Assembly (NCBI RefSeq): GCF_028288225.1
Contig: NZ_JAQBOC010000047.1
Coordinates: 1-64,000 of the forward strand
DNA: 64,000 nucleotides
Source: Mucilaginibacter sp.
Lineage (GTDB): Bacteria > Bacteroidota > Bacteroidia > Sphingobacteriales > Sphingobacteriaceae
Direction: 5' to 3'
The notes below the pieces were generated by a model that was not told the origin of the DNA, ran no database searches, and saw only the letters and a list, made by a program, of their open reading frames with translations. Below are positions 57,994 to 64,000 of this stretch, piece by piece. Numbering within the stretch: position 1 is the first letter of the stretch; each line of letters opens with the position of its first letter. Position numbers and translations under genes: made by a program.

Positions 57994-58020
57994 GGAAGTC
58001 GGAATTTCGATTTCGGAATT
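57994..58020. repeat. second copy of the GGAAGTCGGAATTTCG repeat
   Basis: Twenty-seven bases identical to 21931-21957, in the same orientation and at nearly the same distance (7 versus 6 bases) from the preceding stop codon. Confidence 0.85.
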
Positions 58021-58031
58021 TTTTTGAATGA

Positions 58032-58189
58032 CTATAATTCATTCAATAATTCGCTTATTGGGTGAGTATTAAGTTTTCCTTGTTCAAATAGCTTTGCATC
58101 TTTAAATGCCTGTTTATAACGAAAGATAATTCAGCCTCCTGTAATTTATGTTTCAGTTCTTCACGTTCTTTATTAAGAGCATCCCACAT
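58032..58189 (-). pseudogene. possible frameshifted 52-residue gene, function unknown
   Basis: From ATG 58189 the minus strand reads MWDALNKEREELKHKLQEAE and LSF, a charged coiled-coil-like start. At the TTT run (58122-58124) a shift into another frame continues with RYKQAFKDAKLFEQGKL and NTHPISELLNEL to TAG at 58032-58034. The span of 158 bases is one short of 53 codons, as a single-base deletion would give. Both parts are protein-like and would join smoothly. No family is recognised. Without the shift the frame ends after 44 codons. Confidence 0.4.
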
Positions 58190-58220
58190 AAAATCAATTA
58201 CCAGTTATCAGGCATTCCGA

Positions 58221-58258
58221 CCCTAACTGCCAACTGCCAACTGCTCACCGCAAACTGC
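58221..58258. repeat. AACTGCC tandem word repeat at the hemH 3' end
   Basis: AACTGCC/AACTGC words occur four times (AACTGCCAACTGCCAACTGC and GCAAACTGCC) and end at the hemH stop codon. The same word family stands at the ispH 3' end (59383-59408). Confidence 0.65.
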
Positions 58259-59278
58259 CTACTTCTTCAACACCATTTCCTCCAAAGCACCAATCCAGGT
58301 TGGTGAATCGTTAAGGCTTTCTACCAGTTGTACATACTCGCCGCCCAGGGCTTTAAATTCTGCTCCGTATTCTTCGGTAACTTCATAAACGGTTTCAAGG
58401 CAATCGGCAACAAATGCCGGGCAAAACACCAGCAGTCGTTTCTTTCCTTCTTTAGCTAATTGAGCAACAACTTGGCTGGTGTAAGGCTGTACCCATGGGT
58501 CGTTACCTAAACGCGACTGAAAACAAACAGTGTATTTTTCTTTGGGGAGATTTAACTTTTCGGCAATCAGGTGGGCCGTGTGATATGATTGGGCCGAATA
58601 ACAATACTTATTTACGTCGTTTAATGTATCGCAGCAGCCGGCAGATTTTAAACAATAATTTCCGGTATGGTCGCACTTTATAAGCTGCCTTTGCGGCAAG
58701 CCATGAAAGCTGAATAAAATATGGTCGTAAGTTTCAGGCTGGTATTTCCTGCCATTATTGGCAAAGGTTTCAATCATCAGCTCATTATCATGAAATGAGT
58801 TTGCAAATGAAATAGAAGGTATTGTTTGCCATTTCCTCACCAAATCCATCACCTTATCATAAACCGACCCGGTACTTGCCGAAGCATATTGCGGAAACAA
58901 GGCTATAACATGGATACTTTCAACCAATGACACCTTTAACCTGTTCAATGCCGACTCGATAGAAGGGCTTTGGTAACGCATGGCGAGCTCAACCTGGTAT
59001 TCATCACCCAAGCGTTGCTGCAATGCCTGATGTTGTAATTTACTGTAATGCAATAGCGGAGAGCCCGTTTCAGCGCTCCAGATCTGTTTATATAGCTTTC
59101 CTGATTTTGGAGCCCTGAAAGGTGCAATAATCCCCTTTACCAAAAGCGCGCGAGATATTGGATTTATATCAATTACCCGCGGATCCATTAAAAACTCATC
59201 AAGGTACTTACGAACGTCCTTAGTTTCCGGGCTATCAGGCGTACCTAAATTAACCAGTAAAATTCCTTTTTTACTCAT
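58259..59278 (-). CDS. hemH: ferrochelatase
   Basis: A 339-residue enzyme inserting Fe(II) into protoporphyrin IX, the last step of protoheme synthesis. Visible are VNLGTPDSPET, the substrate loop KLYKQIWSAETGSPL, the catalytic His in ILFSFHGLPQRQ, the Cys-rich SAGCC segment and the QSRLGNDPWVQPYT and LVFCPAFVADCLETVYE blocks with the second metal-site Glu. It supplies heme that enzymes such as the window's tryptophan dioxygenase need. Confidence 0.95.
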   Translation of the reverse strand: MSKKGILLVNLGTPDSPETKDVRKYLDEFLMDPRVIDINPISRALLVKGIIAPFRAPKSGKLYKQIWSAETGSPLLHYSKLQHQALQQRLGDEYQVELAMRYQSPSIESALNRLKVSLVESIHVIALFPQYASASTGSVYDKVMDLVRKWQTIPSISFANSFHDNELMIETFANNGRKYQPETYDHILFSFHGLPQRQLIKCDHTGNYCLKSAGCCDTLNDVNKYCYSAQSYHTAHLIAEKLNLPKEKYTVCFQSRLGNDPWVQPYTSQVVAQLAKEGKKRLLVFCPAFVADCLETVYEVTEEYGAEFKALGGEYVQLVESLNDSPTWIGALEEMVLKK

Positions 59279-59291
59279 GATTTTTGCATCG

Positions 59292-59299
59292 CAAAAATA
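59292..59299 (-). promoter_or_regulatory. putative -7 box (TATTTTTG) of hemH
   Basis: CAAAAATA reads TATTTTTG on the minus strand, 13 bases before the hemH ATG at 59278. Confidence 0.45.
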
Positions 59300-59382
59300 G
59301 TGATTTTTCAGTCCGAAAGTCGGGAAAGTCCGGAAGACCGAAAGAAATGATAGAGAGTTGACCTGGATGTTATTTTACGTCT

Positions 59383-59408
59383 GCCAACTGCCAACTAAAA
59401 ACTGCCAA
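59383..59408. repeat. AACTGCC tandem word repeat at the ispH 3' end
   Basis: CTGCCAACTGCCAACT and AACTGCCAACT lie directly after the ispH stop codon (minus strand), matching the word at 58221-58258 next to hemH. Confidence 0.65.
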
Positions 59409-59409
59409 C

Positions 59410-60261
59410 TCAATAATCCTCTAAAACGGCTTTCACGTCCTGCATTAGCCACATTGGAGTCGAGGTAGCTCCGGCTATGCCGATTGTATCACCGGGAGAA
59501 AACATGTCGCTTTTCAATTCGCCAACTGATGATATAAAGTAGGTATCAGGATTATGCTTGCGGCAAACTTCAAATAAAACTTTTCCGTTTGATGACTTCT
59601 GTCCCGATACAAATACGATCTTATCAAACTTGGTTGCAAATTTTGGCAGGTCCTTATCCCGGTTTGATACCTGGCGGCAAATGGTATCATTAGCCTTCAG
59701 GTTATATCCGCGTTCCAAAAGCTGGTCTTTTATGTTATAAAACTTTTCCATGCTTTTGGTGGTCTGGCTGTAAAGGGTAATATTATCAGGCAGCTCAACG
59801 TTATCCAGCTCGGCAAGATCCTGGAAAACCAGTGCCTCATTATTGGTTTGGCCCTGTAAGCCCACTACTTCGGCGTGGCCGTGTTTGCCAAATATCAGGA
59901 TCTTCTCATTGGCATCGTACGATGTTTTGATGCGGTTCTGCAGCTTAAGCACCACCGGGCACGATGCATCTATCAACGTAATATTATTTTCTAAAGCTAT
60001 ACGGTAAGTATCGGGTGCTTCACCATGGGCGCGGATCAATACCTTTTCGTTGCTCAGGTTTACCAGGTCGGCATGCTCAATTATCCTGAGACCTTTCGCT
60101 TTTAAGCGCTCCACCTCTTCATCGTTATGCACAATATCGCCAAGGCAGTAAAGGTACCCGTCATCTTCCAGGATCTCTTCGGCCATATCAATGGCATAAA
60201 CCACCCCGAAACAAAACCCCGAATCCTGGTCAATAGTAACCTTTAACTGATAATCTCCCAT
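59410..60261 (-). CDS. ispH: 4-hydroxy-3-methylbut-2-enyl diphosphate reductase
   Basis: A 283-residue iron-sulfur enzyme making IPP and DMAPP at the end of the MEP pathway. The three cluster cysteines are in SGFCFGVVYAID (Cys near 17), DASCPVVLKLQ and NDTICRQVSNRDKDL. The IRAHGEAPDTY and GATSTPMWL substrate motifs are also present. The window therefore implies the non-mevalonate isoprenoid route. A TATTTTTG box stands 7 bases before the ATG. Confidence 0.95.
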   Translation of the reverse strand: MGDYQLKVTIDQDSGFCFGVVYAIDMAEEILEDDGYLYCLGDIVHNDEEVERLKAKGLRIIEHADLVNLSNEKVLIRAHGEAPDTYRIALENNITLIDASCPVVLKLQNRIKTSYDANEKILIFGKHGHAEVVGLQGQTNNEALVFQDLAELDNVELPDNITLYSQTTKSMEKFYNIKDQLLERGYNLKANDTICRQVSNRDKDLPKFATKFDKIVFVSGQKSSNGKVLFEVCRKHNPDTYFISSVGELKSDMFSPGDTIGIAGATSTPMWLMQDVKAVLEDY

Positions 60262-60268
60262 GGTGATG

Positions 60269-60276
60269 CAAAAATA
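60269..60276 (-). promoter_or_regulatory. putative -7 box (TATTTTTG) close to ispH
   Basis: CAAAAATA reads TATTTTTG on the minus strand and is 7 bases from the ispH ATG at 60261. Confidence 0.45.
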
Positions 60277-60484
60277 ATGAAAAATGTTTGTTAGTTGAGC
60301 AGCAACTTTTTACGGATGCTGTTAGTGGTGCCGCAAGTATTTTGTCGCTGCAGCAACCCTGATCATTTAAATTTATTAAAAAAAATAACGTTTAATGCAA
60401 ACAATCTCCTTTATTTGCTTGTCGTTATATTTTTTTATATATAATGATTTTATTTGCCACATTTTGCCTCAACTTAAATAATTT

Positions 60485-61108
60485 ATGAAAAAAAACTTAC
60501 GCTTACCCCACTGCAAAACTATCAGTTACCAGCTATTGCAAATTCCTTTAATTACAATGGTGATTGCCGCATCACTTTTACCCGGAACCACATCCGCACA
60601 AATAAAGGACGTACCGCCCGATTCGATACGATACGCAGGATCAGTTTACCAAAAAATAAAGCCGAAGCCAACCTACCCAAAAGTAGTGGGCTACCTGAGT
60701 TTTATTCTACCGCTCGAAACTTTATCGGCAGGAAAATTCACACCCAACTTTTCACATCATACCAGCAGCATCGGTTTCCCTGTGGGTGTAAATGTATTAT
60801 ACAGCGAGCGGTTTGGCTTTAGCTATGAGCTTACACCAACCATAAAAGCATCCGGCGGCAGCAGTAAGGTAAGTAATCTGCTAATTGACCCGGGTACCAT
60901 GTTTCGTTTCGATCATGGTTTTACCATTATCACCCGTCTGGCTTTTGAAACATCCGGCCGGTATGGCTTTACCCCGGTTTTTAACCAGGTTTATGCCCGT
61001 TCCAAAGCTGTGAATTATTTTGTCGCCTTGTCGCTTCCAAACCGGTTCGGGAATAGTGATCCCTATTCATTGGGTTTAAACCTGCAGTTAGGTTTTACAT
61101 TCAATTAG
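60485..61108 (+). CDS. putative exported beta-barrel protein
   Basis: A 207-residue protein with a signal sequence (LLQIPLITMVIAASLLPGTTSAQ) after a basic start. The mature region shows strand pairs with alternating residues (FGFSYELTPTIKAS, FTIITRLAFETSGRYGF, YFVALSLPNRFGN) and ends in LGLNLQLGFTFN, a terminal Phe-x-Phe pattern as in outer-membrane barrels. No specific family is recognised. Confidence 0.72.
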   Translation: MKKNLRLPHCKTISYQLLQIPLITMVIAASLLPGTTSAQIKDVPPDSIRYAGSVYQKIKPKPTYPKVVGYLSFILPLETLSAGKFTPNFSHHTSSIGFPVGVNVLYSERFGFSYELTPTIKASGGSSKVSNLLIDPGTMFRFDHGFTIITRLAFETSGRYGFTPVFNQVYARSKAVNYFVALSLPNRFGNSDPYSLGLNLQLGFTFN

Positions 61109-61349
61109 CCGAATATAGCAGTATAATTGTTTCAGGATTTCCCGGAAAACGAAAGGCGGCGACCGATCGTCTTCCGGTAAATCGGCATTCGCCAATGCCG
61201 CGCTCATTCCTTTTTCCCTGGCGCCAGCATCACACCGTTTTTAGGTCGGCATAATCATATTGTTCCTTCAAAAATTTTGTAACTTCTGATTCAGGCAAAA
61301 GTATGAGTCCGCACATCCGCACATCCAAAATTTGCACATCCACCCATCA
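61109..61349. other. gap with G+C-rich hairpins and GCACATCC words
   Basis: The part 61137-61220 is more G+C-rich than its surroundings. It holds CGGCATT (61183-61189) paired with AATGCCG (61194-61200), which may end the barrel gene. At 61309-61343 CCGCACATCC, GCACATCC and TTTGCACATCC recur, the same words as at 1955-1987, and run to within 7 bases of the glycosyltransferase stop codon. No gene is seen. Confidence 0.5.
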
Positions 61350-62438
61350 TCACACCCGCCTCCCCTTCCATTCATTCGTTTTAGTCAAATGTTTCTGGAT
61401 GGATAAAAAAGCAATAACAACCATGTTTATCATTTGTAACGGGTGCAAAATCATATTGTACAACGCGTTTTGGCCTGATGACAGGGAGATCATTACGCGG
61501 GTAAGTATAATCAAGCCGCCCATAAAAAATATCAGGTTAAAGTTCAGGGTCGTTAATATTATCATTGGGCCACCAATAAGCAGCAGGATATAAACTAACA
61601 GGCCCGGTATGCTGTAGTTAAAAGCTGCCAGCGCATTCTTGCTGAACCCGTTTATTGCCTCTTTATAGGTTTTATACATGCGGCAGCTTACCATACCATT
61701 GGCCAGTAAAACCTCTCCATTGTATGAGGTTGCTTTAACAAGCCTCATAATTTCGGCGTCTTCAACTACCTTATCTTTAACAAGTTCATGCCATTGGTTT
61801 TCGTTGTAAACGGCTGCATCAAACAGCATAAACTGCCCGCATGCAGTAGCCGTGGCGGCGTTTTTAGTTAAAAAAACTAATCGCAGGGGCAATAAATTCA
61901 GCAATAAAAAATGCAAAAGCGGTACGGTTACTTTTTCGCCGGTGGTTTGCATCAGCTGGTTAGGGAACAAGCTTAGCAAGCTCAGCTTATTAATATACAT
62001 GCGGTGTACGGCGCTGTTAATCAAATGGTTGTTTACTACATCGTCGGCATCTAAAAATAAAAAATATTTTCCTTTAGCTTCTTTTGCAAGCTGATAGCAG
62101 GCATGGTTTTTACCCAGCCATCCTTGCGGTACTTTATCACCTTTAATAACCCTAAAATTTGTATGGGCCGCAGCAAATGCCGAGCAGATTTTATAGGTAT
62201 TATCAGATGAGTCATCGTCATAAACAATTACCTCATAGTCTTTATAATCCTGGTTATGGATTGATTTCAGCAGGATTAATATGTTACCCCCCTCGTTCCT
62301 CGCCGGAATAAGGATAGACACCAGGTCGGTATAATGCCTGTTTACCCTGGTTAGCTTGGGGTTTGATATAAAATTAAAAAGCGTTACCGTAAAACGCAGT
62401 ACAATAAATAATAAAGTAACTGATATAATTATGATCAC
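61350..62438 (-). CDS. membrane-bound family 2 glycosyltransferase
   Basis: A 362-residue GT2 enzyme. One N-terminal helix (IIISVTLLFIVLRFTVTLFN) precedes the catalytic domain with VSILIPARNEGGNI, YEVIVYDDDSSDNTY, FLFLDADDVV (DxD) and EDAEIMRLVKA. Three helices follow at the C-terminus (LLVYILLLIGGPMII, LIFFMGGLIIL, MVVIAFLSI). It starts with GTG, 2 bases after the acyltransferase stop, and completes a WaaA / acyltransferase / glycosyltransferase set. A lipid-linked sugar acceptor is likely. Confidence 0.86.
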   Translation of the reverse strand: MIIIISVTLLFIVLRFTVTLFNFISNPKLTRVNRHYTDLVSILIPARNEGGNILILLKSIHNQDYKDYEVIVYDDDSSDNTYKICSAFAAAHTNFRVIKGDKVPQGWLGKNHACYQLAKEAKGKYFLFLDADDVVNNHLINSAVHRMYINKLSLLSLFPNQLMQTTGEKVTVPLLHFLLLNLLPLRLVFLTKNAATATACGQFMLFDAAVYNENQWHELVKDKVVEDAEIMRLVKATSYNGEVLLANGMVSCRMYKTYKEAINGFSKNALAAFNYSIPGLLVYILLLIGGPMIILTTLNFNLIFFMGGLIILTRVMISLSSGQNALYNMILHPLQMINMVVIAFLSIQKHLTKTNEWKGRRV

Positions 62439-62440
62439 TT

Positions 62441-63067
62441 TTATAAATCTATTTCGGTTTGAAGTTTTTTTGCAGCATTATAATGTTGCTGGTATGCATC
62501 TTTTAATTCGTGGATGCTTTTATCAGCATAGCTTTCAGTTTCACTTTTTAAATAAACATTTATACTTTGCTTTCTGTGTTTATAAAACTGAATAAACGTT
62601 GAAGCAAATATTAGCTGGAACTTGCCAGTTGCCTGCTTTATTACTCTTAGTATTCCTTTTTCAAAATGAACATCTTCAACAAAGTTTGAAAAAAGCTTGC
62701 CTTGCGGAAAAAGCAACACCAGGTTTTGAGGATCGTTTAAAAGGTTTGCTGCATACTCCAATGATTCAAGTATCCCCCTCGAATTTTTATTGATTGAAAA
62801 CGCCCCTCCATATTGAAGATAATTGATCTTATATGCGGTAGCCTCGTTAATCATTACATAAAAATTCTTTTTAAACAGCTTATCATTTATACAATGAAGT
62901 ATCAATCCATCCCAAAAACTAAAATGATTGGCCAATAAAAGAATGGATCTGTTTTTATCTATCTCTATATCATTAAATAAAAGCTCCTGAAATTTAGTGC
63001 GAATTAAAAACTTTAAATACTGATGCATGCACCAATAAATAATTTTATTTTTTTTTGGATACACCAT
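62441..63067 (-). CDS. 1-acyl-glycerol-3-phosphate-type acyltransferase
   Basis: An acyltransferase of the PlsC group, about 208 residues. The catalytic H-x4-D is in LLANHFSFWDGLILH, and the second block is LVLLFPQGKL with the FEKGILRVI region. The ATG at 63067 overlaps the end of waaA by 23 bases; an alternative ATG at 63028 would avoid overlap and remains possible. The gene likely adds an acyl chain to a lipid made in the same pathway as WaaA. Confidence 0.85.
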   Translation of the reverse strand: MVYPKKNKIIYWCMHQYLKFLIRTKFQELLFNDIEIDKNRSILLLANHFSFWDGLILHCINDKLFKKNFYVMINEATAYKINYLQYGGAFSINKNSRGILESLEYAANLLNDPQNLVLLFPQGKLFSNFVEDVHFEKGILRVIKQATGKFQLIFASTFIQFYKHRKQSINVYLKSETESYADKSIHELKDAYQQHYNAAKKLQTEIDL

Positions 63068-64000
63068 CTTTAATGTGCTCAATAATAGTATCGGTTGCAC
63101 CGGTATGCGCTTTTACGTAGGCCTTAGCTTTTTCACTTGCACTGCCATAAAATGTTTGATTGTTAACCAGGTTATTTGTTACTGTTTTTAACCCCGTCTC
63201 ATCGGCAATGCTAAACCCGGCCTGTAAAGCAAGCAGATCATTAGCTTCTTTAAATTTTGAATATTCAGGACCAAAAATTACCGGCAGGCCAAAAGCTGCA
63301 GCCTCTAATGTATTATGGATGCCAGCCCCAAAGCCACCGCCTATATAAGCAATGTCGGCATATTGATATAATGAAGACAGCATGCCGATGTTATCTATGA
63401 TTAGACATGAGATGTGAGATGTGGGATGTAAGATTTGGGAATATCTTATGGTTGAGTTTTCAGGCAAAATTGATATAAGTCTTGCTATTTTTTCTTCGCT
63501 TATCTCGTGCGGGGCGATGATAAATTTCCAGTCGGGGTATTGGCTTACCAATGTTGCAATCAATTTTTCGTCGGGTGGCCAGGTGCTGCCTGCAATAAAT
63601 ATTTTATGCCGGTTTTTAAATTCATCAATAGCGGGGATTGCTTTTGGCCGTTGCGCATTGGCCCAAACCCTGTCAAACCGGGTATCGCCGCTTATGGTTG
63701 CATTATTTATTCCAAGCTGTTGCAGCAATATTTTTGACCGGTCATCCTGTACAAAAAACCAGCTTACAAAGCTTAATATTTTACGGTGCAAACTCCCATA
63801 CCATTTAAAAAACACCTGTTTGGGTCTGAAGATCCCTGAAATTATATACAGCGGAAGATCCTGGCGGTGCAATTCATTAAAAAAATGATACCAGTATTCA
63901 TATTTGGTAAATACGGCCATTGTGGGCTGTATAGTATCAATAAAGTCTCTCGCATTTCGTGCGGTATCAAGCGGTAAATAATAAACAGCATCAGCCAGGG
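63045..64000 (-). CDS. waaA: Kdo transferase, 5' end beyond the window
   Basis: The C-terminal 317 residues or so of 3-deoxy-D-manno-octulosonic acid transferase, which attaches Kdo to lipid IVA on the inner membrane. The frame stays open to the window edge (AVYYLPLDTARNARDFIDTI just inside it). GT30 motifs are AVFTKYEYWYHFF, ISGDTRFDRVW, FIAGSTWPPDEKL, IIAPHEIS and AYIGGGFGAGIHNTLEAAAFGLPVIFGP (in parts). It heads the cassette with the acyltransferase and glycosyltransferase. Confidence 0.93.
   Translation of the reverse strand, partial: LADAVYYLPLDTARNARDFIDTIQPTMAVFTKYEYWYHFFNELHRQDLPLYIISGIFRPKQVFFKWYGSLHRKILSFVSWFFVQDDRSKILLQQLGINNATISGDTRFDRVWANAQRPKAIPAIDEFKNRHKIFIAGSTWPPDEKLIATLVSQYPDWKFIIAPHEISEEKIARLISILPENSTIRYSQILHPTSHISCLIIDNIGMLSSLYQYADIAYIGGGFGAGIHNTLEAAAFGLPVIFGPEYSKFKEANDLLALQAGFSIADETGLKTVTNNLVNNQTFYGSASEKAKAYVKAHTGATDTIIEHIKDGVSKKK

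Noticed and set aside
1..64000. tRNA, rRNA, riboswitch, transposase and phage genes
   Set aside because: I looked for them by eye and found none. Small RNAs and divergent tRNAs could be missed without a covariance search.

Overview
The window is a stretch of chromosome from a Bacteroidota bacterium, most likely a Sphingobacteriaceae member close to Mucilaginibacter or Pedobacter. This placement is an inference from gene content and style. The signs are: putative TAnnTTTG-type -7 promoter boxes in front of many starts, bacillithiol genes (bshA, ytxJ), an OstA-like export protein, lipoproteins with short SAC/ASC lipoboxes, a J-domain/KTSC protein, RskA-type and barrel-type partners of ECF sigma factors, and moderate A+T content. 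I see no rRNA, tRNA, CRISPR array, transposase, integrase or prophage.

Layout. 0.4-3.9 kb: an RsmF-like rRNA methyltransferase, an unusual HAD phosphatase fused to a shrunken SerA remnant, and a universal stress protein. 3.9-7 kb: an ECF sigma factor overlapping a gene for a membrane-anchored barrel protein, then a lipoprotein. 7.1-12.7 kb: tryptophan dioxygenase, a PIN toxin-antitoxin pair with a broken toxin, ilvE, and a MacB/FtsX-type permease. 13-21 kb: mostly housekeeping on the minus strand (J/KTSC protein, asparaginase, TatD, two FKBP isomerases, DHH phosphoesterase, recF with a DciA-like gene), with ndk and a small membrane protein on the plus strand. 21-25.5 kb: TPR protein, ribH, a 36-residue lipoprotein, ytxJ, lipA and a second sigma/anti-sigma pair with TTG and GTG starts. 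25.9-32 kb (minus): Nnr NAD(P)HX repair enzyme, an intact PIN pair, uvrA and a lytic transglycosylase. 32-35.5 kb: an RluB-like synthase with a repetitive extension, a lactonase-fold protein and a third PIN pair whose toxin is cut to 46 residues. 35.6-43 kb (minus): lipoprotein, bshA, VOC protein, AraC regulator, an orphan gene between perfect inverted repeats, a serine hydrolase and an amidohydrolase. 43.4-48 kb (plus): mutL, two rhomboids and an EEP-family phosphatase. 48.2-64 kb: tilS, OstA-like protein, acyltransferase, rdgB, SurA-like isomerase, MoxR, hemH, ispH and a WaaA / acyltransferase / glycosyltransferase cassette cut by the window end.

The genes are mainly core metabolism and envelope maintenance. 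Envelope functions recur: OstA-like, WaaA, two acyltransferases, SurA-like and two FKBP isomerases, rhomboids, lytic transglycosylase. Redox and cofactor maintenance is the second theme: bshA, ytxJ, lipA, Nnr, hemH, ribH.

The most unusual material lies between the genes. Many gaps carry their own short word repeated in direct and inverted orientation, often starting within 10 bases of a stop codon. The strongest cases are a 28-base perfect inverted repeat around an orphan gene (38863-39495), a 137-base element with 47-base terminal inverted repeats (43218-43354), a 24-base perfect inverted repeat (37501-37590) and a 27-base sequence found identically after two unrelated genes (21931 and 57994). 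A second theme is gene decay: of three PIN toxin-antitoxin modules only one toxin is intact, and the SerB/SerA fusion has lost its NAD-binding domain.
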